Shown: piece by piece, positions 40,519 to 50,788 of the stretch
Numbering within the stretch: position 1 is the stretch's first letter
Layout: every line of letters starts with the position of its first letter
Assembly (NCBI GenBank): GCA_003116975.1
Contig: BGKB01000188.1
Location: forward strand, 1 to 64,000
Source: Aurantiochytrium sp. KH105
Lineage: Eukaryota > Sar > Bigyra > Thraustochytrida > Thraustochytriidae
Reading direction: 5' to 3'
DNA: 64,000 nucleotides
The notes under the pieces: model-generated
What the model was told of the DNA's origin: nothing
The model's input: only the letters and a program-made list of their open reading frames with translations
The model's database searches: none
Made by a program: the position numbers and the translations under genes

Positions 40519-43500
40519 ATCTGCTGCTGCTGCTGCTGCATTCCTACAGGAAAGTCGAGAAAGGGCACGGCGCTGGGACGCACAGAGAGAAGAAAGCGAG
40601 CTTTCGTCATAATCCCCTCAGCAAGGACGCCATACGTTGAACCGCTCTGCTGTTTCGAGCGGATGGCCCATTCAACGATGCGTTGCGCGGCACGCCAAAC
40701 GCCAGTCAGCATCCGAGAGGGTTGAACTCCATCTACATCCTTGTCTTGAGTCCAGTTGTCTGTTTGCTGCATCCATGCATAGAGCAAACGAGCCTCCTGA
40801 AGAACACCAGTGTGCATGAGCATAGCGGCAACCGTGGCAATGCGCGCGGCCCGCATAGCGTGCCCACCAACGCTAATGAAGGCACTTTTGCCTGCGAAGC
40901 GAAGCATCCACTGATCAAGCCGGTCAATTGCATACTCCTGGCCCTGTTCAGAGCTCGTCTCATCTTGATGAAGAACAAAAGCTTGCAAAAAGGCAATGTC
41001 TTTCTCATCGTCGAGACCCCAGCCACACTCTATTTGGGCACCAGACGCAGGTGACTCTGGATCTCCGCTCTTTGGGGAAGTCGACTCTTCCACACTTCCT
41101 ACATTCCTATGGCCAGAAAGCATGAGTAGTGCAGGTCCCTCCTCGACACGAGTGCTTTGCTGACGGAGGAAGTCGTCAAGTGCGAGCGAGGAGAATCCAC
41201 CCTCGAGAAGACGAGACCGCAAAAGACGATGGATCTCTTTCTCACTCGCAGCGGATGGGGACGAACGGGACGCGCTCGCACCGGCGCCTACAGTCGCATT
41301 GTCGTCACTCTCATCTCCAGAGCGATTGTGAGGAACACTCCCGTGATCCTGCGCGTCAGCGTCGTCCGTATCTCCGGCATCCTCGTCCATTTCCTCCTCG
41401 TCGTCCTCGTCGTCCTCGTCATCTTCGCCATCGTGATTCCCCAGAACATCATCTGCAGCTGGCGTTGGTGTACCGGCAGCACTGCGAAGTGCGCTTACGC
41501 CTGCAGAGTCGCTCGCGCCGAGAGCATCAAAAGAACGTCCGCGGAGCACAATTGATGCCATTTTGCCAAGGAGCAATCCAAGAATCTGCTGCCAAACACT
41601 TGAGTCGAGCGCAGGAACCGATTGCAGATTTTCGGGAGACGCGGAAGAATCATCGCTCTTGGTCAGATATGCGAAACAAATGCCCGAGACTGCAGGATTG
41701 CGTTTCTCAGCATAATGGCCGACCATCGCGCGCCCTCCTGGCATGACGCGCATCAAATAGGTAGAAGAAACCGCGCCTGCGGAGTGGAACTTGCTCGATG
41801 CAGAAGTCGACGACGATGATGATGACTCGTGATGATGGGTGAAATCGATGCGACGACCCGTGCGGTACCCTGAAATGGTCGGACCTGACGGGTCAGCAGC
41901 CGAAAGAGCACCTGACTCAGGATCCTCCTTGAAAGTCACCTCCAGCGTCTTGCTCAGAGGCTCATGCATGCAAAATGACCACTTCCCGTCTGCCCTTGGA
42001 TGACGAGGTGGCGCGGGAGCGCTAGACTGGTCCGCAAGGAGAGAGAGACCGATTTTGATAATCTCGAGGGCAATAGGAATTGAGATTCCATGCTGAGGCC
42101 AGAGAATAAGCGTTGCAATGAGTGGCTCGAGGAGACCGCATCGAACGTGAGATGGTTGCCTCACTAGCTCACGCATATACTCGGTGGACGGAAGCGCGAG
42201 CTCGTCTCTCAATAGACGATCGTTGACACGATTCATCCGAGCAGCCATTGACGGCAGTGGAAGCATCATTCCGAAATGCTCACCAACGCTAACGTCGCGA
42301 ATAAGATCCGCAGTTCCAGATGCGTCCGCCTGCTGTGTCGCGTTTTCCACCAAGGTGACAGCGTCTCCACGCTGATACAGCGCAACGGCTGGATAAAGTC
42401 CTTCATTGCAAAAATCGGCAAGACCGCGAAAAGCCACGCCCCAATCGGATTTTCCGCTGCATTGATATGACAGAGTACCTTCTTCTGTGTCGAGAGTTAG
42501 AGTGATGACATCGCCTGTGCGAAAACCAGTTCCATAAGAGCGATACTTGGATCGATTGTGCCAGAGAACCTTTGTGCCAATGAGACCCCACCCATTTCGA
42601 TCACCGCCGAGGTACGTGCTCGTGTTTGCACTCTGCGTTGCAACGCCAATGAAAACGTGCCCTTTCTCGCAGCGGTCCAAGGAAACGCTCCACTGATGGA
42701 TGCGACGCTCTTTAGTTAGTGGATGTTGCGCAAGCGCCGTTCCCCAATCCTTGTCGGCCTTTTGTGTCGCAGTGCGATCGTTGTTGCTCAGTTCAATCGA
42801 CTCGGCACAGCGTGCCTCTTGCAAAGCAAGCTTGACTTCGACACGGGCACTGGGGCCATCGCCTGCACCCCCAATATCCCCATAAAGCTGATAGAGATGG
42901 TCCTGCATCATGCGCAGGAGCTCCTTTTGAAAGCGACCTGCGGTGAAGTGGATGGTAGAGGGTTCCGGAGAAGGTGGCGGCGGGGGTGTTGCCGGCTCCG
43001 CTGAAAGAGACATGGCCAGAGCTTGCTGCAGCATGGCCTCCTCGTCATCGAGGTCTGCGAAAATGTTCTCTTCCATTTCTGCCTGCACCTCCACCTCTTG
43101 TGTGTTATCATCATGGGCGCCAGAAGCGATCGCGGACTCGAAACCTGGTTTGTCTCGGGATGCGAGTTTTCCAATTGTAGTCTCCGAGTCGGAAGGGTAG
43201 CTCGGAAACGCGATTTCGGCACGATCGCTGTCTGCGATAGAGCTTAATAAGGCACGCACGATATCCATGTCAACCACTGCAAGCGATGGCTGTGCCAGCT
43301 GCGCACAGAGGCACTCAAGCAGTAAGGGGTTTTCCGACGGCGGTGATTTCAACATTTCGAAAAGCACTTGGCGTCGAGAACTCTGCGTCGGATAAAAAAA
43401 GGTCACAGCAAAAGCCCAGCAAAGGGTTGCTTGATTGACGGCGGCAGCAACGGCAGTTGATGCTGCTGGTGCTCCTTCGTGAGCGGGCGAGCTTGACGAG

Positions 43501-44804
43501 CTTGGCGACCATGACGCTTGTGCGATCTGGACAACAACGTCGCGAAGCCTCGATACAAAGTCGGACGTCGTGCCTTGCGAGGTCGCGTTGACAACGTGAC
43601 CTAGACCAACGGATGCTGGAGCGATGCGCTTGAGTCCAAGGTGGTAAAAGTTGGCCGTTAAAATGGCGAGACAGCGGCGCTGGACGATAGCTTTCGCTGG
43701 CTGTTTTAGCAAGCCAAAAGAGGAGCCAGCATGAAGTCTGCAAAGAAGCGCATGGACGAGAAGAAAGGTGAGAGGATGCGCGTGAATGCTTCGCTTCCCT
43801 TGCCTTCCCTTTGAGGCGATAAAGTCCTGCGCAAGGAGGCCGAAATGTTCCAAGAGCAGGGATGCGGCCATCGAGGTGTCAACATCGTGTACCACAAGGC
43901 CACAAACGTCGAGAGTGTCGACGCGAACACCGCCAGACTTCTCGGCGAAGAGCACAAGCGCGACAATGAGCACAGACTGAATCGGCTGTAAATCGAGTGC
44001 GGCACGATCAACGAGGGTGCGAACGTCATCACCGCTCAAAGGTTCAGCTGCGTCAGCAGCAGAGTGTCCGTTGGGAGATACAAGGGAGAGAAGCGCCGCA
44101 ACGCGGTTCGACTTCCATTGTTTCGCGTCATCGGACTTGGACTTTGCATTTTCGTCCGCGTCAACGCTGGCACTGGTGCTAGAGGCAGCAGCCCCGGAGT
44201 CGCTGGAGCTGACCGTCGTGTCTTGACTTGCAGCCTTGGAGGCCTCGCCAACATCCGCCTCTGATGACATGCTGCTACTGCTGCTTGCTGCTGGCTCCTC
44301 AGCAATAGGATGTCCAAGCAGAAAGTCGTGGTTCATCAGTGCGCTTTGCAGGAGGACATCTTGGCTGCATTCGATCAAGAGACGGTGAAAGACGCGTGCG
44401 TCTTGGTAAGCAAGGCGAGGATCTTTCTCGGCCGCGGCAGCTGCGGCAGCAGCTGCGGCCGCGGTTGCATCATTGCCAGGATCGTTATCCTCGCTGGCAT
44501 CGTCATCGGCGCCAGACTTGGTGCCTCGTCGCTTTTTCCTTCGATGATTTCTCTTGATCTTGTCGAACTCGCGCTCGAGCCGGTTCTCAAGCGCTACCTC
44601 GCTCTGAAGCGGAGCCCTAGGCTTTGGGTATTGGACAAGCTCGAGTAAGGTGTCGACAAGTGAGCGACGTTCGCCTTTTTCTCTCCAAATATCCGCGCTG
44701 ATCATATAGACAAGGTCATCACGCGTGAGGTTGTTGAGCTTGTCTGCACATAGCTCGTTAAGGCTTTGTGCGCGCTTGGTCCGCTTCGTCTCGCGAGAGA
44801 GCAT
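30297..44804 (-). CDS. Giant HECT-type E3 ubiquitin ligase with SPRY and UBA domains
   Basis: 4,835 residues in one uninterrupted frame of 14.5 kb. Order: SPRY domain at about 700-800 (GHVFIGVAT, YLGGDRNGWG), polyGln at about 1420-1440, helical/armadillo-like middle, two UBA domains (about 2360-2405, LGMGFPKEVCQIALERC; about 2445-2490, MGFPERYCVRAID), a second SPRY (about 2555-2700), very acidic stretch (about 3375-3420), third SPRY (about 3930-4070, GVHYWEVKI), and the C-terminal HECT domain (about 4460-4835) with catalytic C4794 in LPTSQTCFWQM. It should transfer ubiquitin from E2 to substrates chosen by the SPRY/helical parts. The size and SPRY content recall HERC1/HECTD4-class ligases, but I see no RCC1 repeats, so I do not assign an orthologue. 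Confidence 0.93.
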
Positions 44805-46145
44805 TTTTGTTCGAAATCCTTTCGCTCCTCAGGAGAAAAAAGATATAATTTGTTGTCGACGGAGAGAGCCGCCTGACACTCGCTTGTGGCCGACCTCCCC
44901 GCTGTTCTCAATCTCGATGGGCGCAGATTGAAGACCGACCGCGAGGGGACTCAAGGTGAGGTGGCAGATGATCTTCGTCTGCGCAGGCAATGCAAAGCCT
45001 GTTGTCTTTATTACCTTTGGTGTCCAGGGGCGGCGGGCAGTTCGAGCGCCAGGGGCGCAAAAATATCTGCCTGCCTGCTTCTCCTCGAGCGTCTGTCTCG
45101 CTCGGAAACTCTCTCGCGCGGTGAACCAGCACGCGCGACGCCTCTCTGCGCGCGAGCCCCGGCGCCCTGCCTCGGCCTCTCCGCCTGCCTGCCCGCCTGC
45201 CTGCCAGCGCCGGCGCGAGGGCTGCGCGGGGCCCCGCGCTGGTCTCGCGTGTCTTGCCGTTTGCGCCTCTCGCGGGGGCTCTTGCTTTTCTTTCTCGCCT
45301 GGGCCGATCGATCTCCGGCGCCGCGAGTGCCTCGCTCGCGGGGACGTTGCGCCGCGGCCCGACGCACGAGCCGCCCCCGCGCCGCGCCGCGCCTCCGCCC
45401 GGGCTGCCCGCTGCCGCGCTGCCTCGCTGCCTGCGCCCGGCCAGATGGATGCCCGTTTGCCGCGGCTTCCTCGCGCAATGCGGACCGCCTGAGTCGCCAG
45501 GTCGCTGTCGCGCGCAAGCTCGCTCGCGGCGCAGCTCTGCGCGTTGACAGCGAATGCACCGCACCGCTTCTCCTCTTTTTCTTCTTTCTTTGTTTCTTTG
45601 TTTCGTCGTTGCTTCTTTTTCTTTCTTTTTTGACTGCCTTTCCTTTTTTGTTTCAAGTTGTTTGTTTCTTTCGTTTGTTTCTTTCGTTTTGTTTTCGTTT
45701 GTTTCGTTGTTTCTTTGTCTCGTTGTTGTTTACTTCTTTTCCTCGACATTCTCCTGCTTATACTTCTCCTCCCTCTCCTAAGAATCCTTTTGCTGCTCCG
45801 TCTGCCTGCCTGGAGCTGCCTGCCTGCCCTGTCTGCCGCCACCGCTGCTCACCTTTCCTTCCCTTCCCCTCCTTCGCTTTTCCCCTTCGCTTTACCTCAT
45901 GGCCCGTCGAACATTCGTATCCGAAACCGACCGTTTCGTAACGGGTAGTTACGCTTCGATGATGACTTACTTTGTAGTACTACTGTCTCAGAGGCATGAC
46001 GATGATCTTGCAGAATCCGTCTGCAGGGCTCAGCCTACGAGGCCGAGAGAGCTGGCTCAGAACCGTCTTTCCACACCAATACGATCCGCGACAAAGCCGA
46101 CGAGCGCTCTCGGCGGAGCTTTTGTTGCGCGCGTCTAAAAGAAAG
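44805..46145. other. Divergent promoter region with long pyrimidine tract
   Basis: Lies between the HECT ligase start and the gene at 46146. The HECT-proximal part is GC-rich with CTGCCTGCC repeats. From about 45550 to 45780 the plus strand is almost free of A, dominated by TTTC/TTTG units. Open frames on both strands (for example 44886-45941) reflect this biased composition and are not genes. Confidence 0.5.
45550..45780 (+). repeat. A-poor TTTC/TTTG polypyrimidine-like tract
   Basis: About 230 nt built from TTTC, TTTG and TTCG units with very few A residues on the plus strand. Such strand asymmetry can form triplex or other non-B DNA or act as a poly(dT)-type promoter element. Confidence 0.8.
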
Positions 46146-46958
46146 ATGGCGGCGCGGCGCGTTGTCTTGGCGCTCGCGTGCGCCGGCATGCTGTCGGCGG
46201 TGTTTTGGGAGAGTTTCGAGGCCTTTCTGGTATGGAGCGTAGCACGCGTCCACGGGCACGCTCACGGCCCAGGTCACGCTGGCTACGGCAGCTTTGAGGC
46301 CTGCCCGGTGGTTGGTGTTGGTAGTAGTTCCAAGGCAAAGAAAAGCGCAGTTGATGTCCGCAGCCTTCTCTTGCAGGCCCTCGATCTCGAAGCGCTGCCA
46401 AAGGAGCACCATGTACAAAGAGAAAATCTTCACCAACACCTCGAGAAGATTGCTGTCGAAGAACTCAACTTTTACGATGGAAAAAACCCTGCACGCACAT
46501 CGCTGGTTGGAGTGGGAGACTTCGTTTTTGATGTCTCCTCGACCAAGATGCCTCTACAGTCGCTGCTCGGCCGCGACATCTCTCAGCAGCTTCCTGGCGA
46601 AGAGGTGGCGCAATGGGAATCAGCTTTTCTGACCAAATTTCCAGTGCTGGCAACCTTGGAAGAGTCAAGCAAAGCTACACCATCAACGTCGGGGACGGAC
46701 CCGTCCCAGACCGTGTGTGAGGGTACGCGGCTATTTTCAACTTCAGAAGTCGAAGACCTTGATCAAGTTCGTCAGGGTACCCTGTTGACCAAACTCAACG
46801 ATGGACGCGTTATTGATTTGTCAGAGGCCACCTGGCTGTATGGAGAGAACGGGGCGCGCTACGCTCTCGAGCCTCATAAGGACTGTGCGCAATTGTATCC
46901 GTGCTTGGGCTATTGCTGTCGTGATGAAGACAATGAGTCGACTGATGAGACAGACTAG
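46146..46958 (+). CDS. Secretory/membrane-anchored protein, possible cytochrome b5-like (MAPR) segment
   Basis: 270 residues from ATG 46146. The N-terminus is basic then hydrophobic (MAARRVVLALACAGMLSAVF), a signal peptide or anchor, followed by a His-rich patch. In the middle, VGVGDFVFDVSS...LLGRDISQQL resembles the start and the GRDxS motif of membrane-associated progesterone receptor/cytochrome b5-like domains, but the haem ligands are not recognisable. The C-terminus has a small Cys cluster (LYPCLGYCC) and an acidic tail. The frame is open back to 45996 without support. I treat it as a protein of unknown function with a weak MAPR resemblance. Confidence 0.65.
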   Translation: MAARRVVLALACAGMLSAVFWESFEAFLVWSVARVHGHAHGPGHAGYGSFEACPVVGVGSSSKAKKSAVDVRSLLLQALDLEALPKEHHVQRENLHQHLEKIAVEELNFYDGKNPARTSLVGVGDFVFDVSSTKMPLQSLLGRDISQQLPGEEVAQWESAFLTKFPVLATLEESSKATPSTSGTDPSQTVCEGTRLFSTSEVEDLDQVRQGTLLTKLNDGRVIDLSEATWLYGENGARYALEPHKDCAQLYPCLGYCCRDEDNESTDETD

Positions 46959-47305
46959 GCCTAAGCCATGACTTTTTAGCAGTGTGGTATTCAAGAGCAA
47001 AGGATGCATGCATGAATTTTCTATTTATAAAGAAAAGTGTAAGTTAGGCCAACTATGAATACGGAGCCCCTTGAGCATAAATTAAAGAGTAGCAGTTCAC
47101 GGCTTGCGGCTAAATCAGGTGAGATCGTAAGAGGATGGGGGGCGCTTCAAAGTGTATTTTGAAAAGTTCAAATCGTAAGAGAGAGAGAGAATGACCTCTG
47201 GAATGCGGAAGCAATCTCCATGCGATGTGGGATTGCGGGCAAAGAGGTCAGATTGTGAACCGGCAGGGAGTCTATCATCACCCGGCCCCTCTGACTTGCG
47301 CATAC
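46959..47305. other. Convergent 3' region
   Basis: Short AT-rich 3' sequences of two converging genes; a GA run lies near 47179-47192. Nothing else is seen. Confidence 0.4.
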
Positions 47306-48622
47306 TCAAAAGGAACGCGGCAAACCAAGGACCTTCTCCGCAAGGTTAGTGAGGATGAGGTTGGAGCTGATGGGCGCAGTGCGATAGAGACGCGACTCGC
47401 GCCACTTTCGCTCAATGTCGTACTCGGACGCAAAGGCAAAGCCTCCGTACACCTGCATGCAGGCTTCACCCGCAGCCCAGGCAGCCTCCGAGGCGAGGTA
47501 CTTAGCCATGTTGGCTTGAGGCCCGCACGGCTCACCCGCGACATAGAGTGCAGAAGCGGCTTTGACCATGAGCGAGGCTGCCTCGAGGCTGGCGTAAGCC
47601 TGAGCAAGCGGAAACTGAATGCCTTGATTTTCACCAATCTTGCGACCAAAGACCGAACGCTCGTTGGCATAGGTCGTGGCACGATCGAGGAAAAAGCGAC
47701 CATCGCCGAGACACTCCGAGGCAATAAGGATACGCTCCGCGTTCATTGATGATAGAATATAACGAAACCCCTGGCCTTCTTCTCCAACTAGACTGTCGGC
47801 AGGAATCTTGACGTTATCAAAGAAAATTTGCGTGGTGTTGTGATTGATCATGGTCTCGATCGGCTGAATCTCAAGACCGCCGTCTGCCTTGGCGCGGTGC
47901 ATGTCGACCAAAAAGGTGCTGAGGCAGTCGCGGCGCGGTGTTCCGTCGGACGGGGAACCCGTCCGAGCCAACAAAAGCATCAGGTCGCTGTGCTCAGCTC
48001 GACTCTGCCAGAGCTTTGTGCCATTGACAAGGTATGAACCATCATCTTGGCGGCGCGCTGTTGTCTGAAGACTAAGTGTATCGGTCCCCGAGTTTGGCTC
48101 GGAGACGCCAAAGGTTTGCAAGCGAAGCTCTCCCGTCGCAATCTTTGGCAGGTACTCGCGCTTTTGCTCCTCGGACCCATGGCGTAGTACGGTGCCCATG
48201 GTGTACATTTGGGCATGAGCGGCGCCTCCATTGCAACCGCTCCGATGGATCTCCTCCATGACAATGCAGGCTTCCTCGAGACCCAGACCGCTGCCGCCGT
48301 ACTCCTCGGGAATGAGCAGCGAGAGGTAGCCGCTACTTGTCAATTCTTCGACAAACGCGGTGGGGTACGCGCGTTCGCGATCACATTCGCGCCAGTAAGA
48401 GCCTGGAAAACGTGCGCAAAGAGCGCGGACAGACTCGCGCAAATCTTCATGGAGCGCATTCTTGCTTTCGCGGGCGCGTACTTCTAGCTTGGACGCCACA
48501 CCGTTGTCAGAGCTCGCGCTCGAACTCAAGGCTCGGTACGTGCGAGGCGATCTCGGCGCAGCCCGCTGCAGGGCCGACCGCAGTTGTCGGAGTTGAAGCA
48601 TCGTCGTGGTCGCCCACTCCAA
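47306..48622 (-). CDS. Mitochondrial acyl-CoA dehydrogenase family protein
   Basis: 438 residues, or 431 from the second Met (48601). The N-terminus MLQLRQLRSALQRAAPRSPR is Arg/Ser-rich and without acid, as in a mitochondrial presequence. Acyl-CoA dehydrogenase motifs follow: IPEEYGGSGLGL, FGVSEPNSGTD (FAD/substrate loop), NGTKLWQSRAEHSDLMLLLA, GRKIGENQGIQFPLA and YGGFAFASEYDIERKWRESR. The C-terminal region has TAPISSNLIL instead of the usual YEGT, so the catalytic Glu of medium-chain enzymes is absent there. A Glu in NAERILIA occupies the alternative helix position used by isovaleryl-CoA and long-chain dehydrogenases. Probable role is alpha,beta-desaturation of a branched or uncommon acyl-CoA with electrons passed to ETF. 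Confidence 0.9.
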   Translation of the reverse strand: MEWATTTMLQLRQLRSALQRAAPRSPRTYRALSSSASSDNGVASKLEVRARESKNALHEDLRESVRALCARFPGSYWRECDRERAYPTAFVEELTSSGYLSLLIPEEYGGSGLGLEEACIVMEEIHRSGCNGGAAHAQMYTMGTVLRHGSEEQKREYLPKIATGELRLQTFGVSEPNSGTDTLSLQTTARRQDDGSYLVNGTKLWQSRAEHSDLMLLLARTGSPSDGTPRRDCLSTFLVDMHRAKADGGLEIQPIETMINHNTTQIFFDNVKIPADSLVGEEGQGFRYILSSMNAERILIASECLGDGRFFLDRATTYANERSVFGRKIGENQGIQFPLAQAYASLEAASLMVKAASALYVAGEPCGPQANMAKYLASEAAWAAGEACMQVYGGFAFASEYDIERKWRESRLYRTAPISSNLILTNLAEKVLGLPRSF

Positions 48623-49252
48623 AGTTCTATCCTCTCCTCACCTGCCCTGCCCTGTCCTGTCCTTTGAGCGTTTGCAACCTCTTGTTTGCACACGACAAGC
48701 TTGCTTCCGGATTCAAGTTCTGCCGACTGTTGACGCCCGCTGCCGCAACCTCTTCTCCGCGTTGTCGCGAGTGGGCTCCGTTTCGTTTTTCCTATCTTTT
48801 GCCGTAGCGGCGGACAAAGGTCCTTCATAGGCCAACTACGTGCTTGAAATAAACATAATAATGGTGATCCTCGGCAAAAACAACAACAACAACAGCTTGA
48901 ACCGCCTTGCACGCGGGCAGGCGCGCTCGAACTCTGCGTCGCGGCGCCAAAGGCTTGCATCCGCATCTGCCGTCGCTGTATGAAGGATGCCATTGGGCTG
49001 GGCTCACTTTTTCCTCTTTTTTTTTTTTATCCGTTTTCGCTTCCGTGACCGCCCGGCGACTGTTCTTTCGGGACGTGACCTCCTGGAGCTTTGATCCATG
49101 ACGCAAGGATGCTATGATTGACACTGGACAGGCACCAGAGAGCGCCCGCAAGCTAGAGCTGCGTTCGAGTTCAAAGGTAAACAAATTGAGCCAGTGTTCA
49201 TACATCGCTAACCTTTTCCTTGGTTTGCTGCAGCAGCAACCACTTTCCAGAA
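48623..49252. other. Divergent intergenic region
   Basis: Lies between the acyl-CoA dehydrogenase start and the unknown gene at 49253. It holds AAC repeats (48876-48895) and a T-rich run at 49018-49029. No gene is seen. Confidence 0.4.
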
Positions 49253-50335
49253 ATGCCCAAACGTGAGAAGGACGATCTACGCGTCCACATCCTTGCCGAG
49301 GCAGGTGCACTTGAGCGTCAGGGCCATCCATCCTGGCCACAACGGGAAAGCTTTATAGCACAGACTCAGCGCGCCAAGTCTGTCGAAGAACTTGTCGAAT
49401 GTGCAAGGCAGCTTGAAGAAGCTGCCTTTGACTGGTGGACACCCGCACTTGACTCCGGATGCCCGTGCTGCGACAAACGCACGATCGAGCCAAGCTTGTC
49501 TGTGCCACAGATGCTTAGCAAACTTCGAGACTTTATTTGGGAATATGCAGAATTTGCTCAGCTCGAGGAAAGGACTGACCCGAACTACGATCTCGAAGAA
49601 CAAATCGGGGCCCTCGTGTGGGCCCGATTTCATGAGGTTGATTTGGATAACTCGGGCTTTGGCTATTGCTCTTTAACGGCAAGCTGCGCAGAGGAACCGC
49701 ATTACATGGCATGGAAACGATCCCACCGCGAAACGTGCCAGGCTTGCCGGCCTCGTCACGTTGGAGAGCCGCTAGGGGACGGCGACTTTGCTCGATTGTC
49801 ACGCCTGAGATTCGCCGAGGGACTTTCGCAAGTGCTTGGACTTCGCATGCCCTGGATCTCGCTTCGATCTCTCGTCGATGAGCTTTCACGAGGCGATGCG
49901 CACGGGAGGATTGCCTTTGAGAACTTTGTAGTCCTGGCTGTTCGAAGCAAGAAACCTCGTGAGAGACAACTTGTGGCCCTCTCGTTGCGACGCCTTGCCG
50001 TGCCGTTCTGGTCCGCTCTCGAGCGCGAGGGCGCGCAGACACTTTGCAACGAAACAGCGACACTTTCTCGCGCTAAATTTCTGACTTTTTGCAAAGAAAT
50101 CGGAGCGCCTACGCTGGATCGAGAAAGTCTCGAGGCAATCTTTGGGGATGTTGGATACAGCGACGGCACTGTTTTACGCGTGCAGGCGTTCTGGCGCGAC
50201 ATTGCTCTGCTCAATATCGCTCGTCTTACGAAGCGACTTCCGAAAAACGCATCGGGGCCTGCAGCGAAACTCTTGCGTGCGCGTATTGCGTTCGCAACAC
50301 GCTTCGTGAATCATCTTAATGCAGAATCCTTATAA
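49253..50335 (+). CDS. Unknown protein with one EF-hand-like loop and Cys pairs
   Basis: 360 residues from ATG 49253 (371 from an upstream ATG at 49220 in a Cys-rich context). I do not recognise a family. Features: CPCCDKRT near residue 78 and CQACRPRH near 166, possibly a split zinc site. A DLDNSGFGY segment near 139 matches the first half of an EF-hand calcium loop, but the flanking helices are not convincing. Otherwise mixed alpha-helical, without signal peptide or membrane span. Composition and codon use match neighbouring real genes. The tRNA gene starts 39 bp after its stop. Confidence 0.75.
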   Translation: MPKREKDDLRVHILAEAGALERQGHPSWPQRESFIAQTQRAKSVEELVECARQLEEAAFDWWTPALDSGCPCCDKRTIEPSLSVPQMLSKLRDFIWEYAEFAQLEERTDPNYDLEEQIGALVWARFHEVDLDNSGFGYCSLTASCAEEPHYMAWKRSHRETCQACRPRHVGEPLGDGDFARLSRLRFAEGLSQVLGLRMPWISLRSLVDELSRGDAHGRIAFENFVVLAVRSKKPRERQLVALSLRRLAVPFWSALEREGAQTLCNETATLSRAKFLTFCKEIGAPTLDRESLEAIFGDVGYSDGTVLRVQAFWRDIALLNIARLTKRLPKNASGPAAKLLRARIAFATRFVNHLNAESL

Positions 50336-50374
50336 ACAAGGTATTGGCCAGGTTGTGTGCGTCTTCGTGAGGCT

Positions 50375-50447
50375 GCACCCGTAGTACAGTGGTAGTTACG
50401 TCGCACTTGTAATGCGAAGGTCACGAGTTCAATTCTCGTCGGGTGCA
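50375..50447 (+). tRNA. tRNA-Thr (anticodon UGU)
   Basis: 73-nt cloverleaf. Acceptor stem GCACCCG/CGGGTGC with A discriminator, D loop with GG, anticodon stem TCGCA/TGCGA around loop CTTGTAA (anticodon TGT, Thr), and T stem ACGAG/CTCGT with TTCAATT loop. No intron. The A box TAGTACAGTGG and B box GAGTTCAATTC are internal pol III promoter elements. CCA is not encoded, as in eukaryotes. Confidence 0.95.
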
Positions 50448-50464
50448 ATGCCGTTTAAAAATTC

Positions 50465-50472
50465 TTTTTTTT
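50465..50472 (+). terminator. RNA polymerase III terminator for tRNA-Thr
   Basis: A run of eight T residues 17 bp downstream of the tRNA 3' end, the standard pol III stop signal; a second T run follows at about 50490. Confidence 0.85.
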
Positions 50473-50788
50473 GGGCTTACCCCTTTTCTTTTTTTTTACC
50501 CCTTTTCCGGTGGGGTCGCGTGTTGGAGGTGACGTGGCATCGTGTGCGAAAGGAGCGTGCATTGATGATCAGCACAACAGCCGAGACACGAACAGACCCC
50601 AATCGTACGGCGAGACCGCGACGCGTGGGAGTAACGGGACGCGTTGGACACTAGACCGAGAGCGCGAACTCTTTTAGTCTTCGTCGCGTGCACCAGCGTT
50701 CCTTAAGGTCTACTATCTTTCGACCAAAGTCTCGGTCGCTGTCGTTGCGGATCGGCTAACTGTGAGACGAGCACCGATCGCCAAGACC
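50473..50788. other. Short leader upstream of the membrane-protein gene
   Basis: Contains no gene; presumed promoter/5' leader of the membrane-protein gene. Confidence 0.4.
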
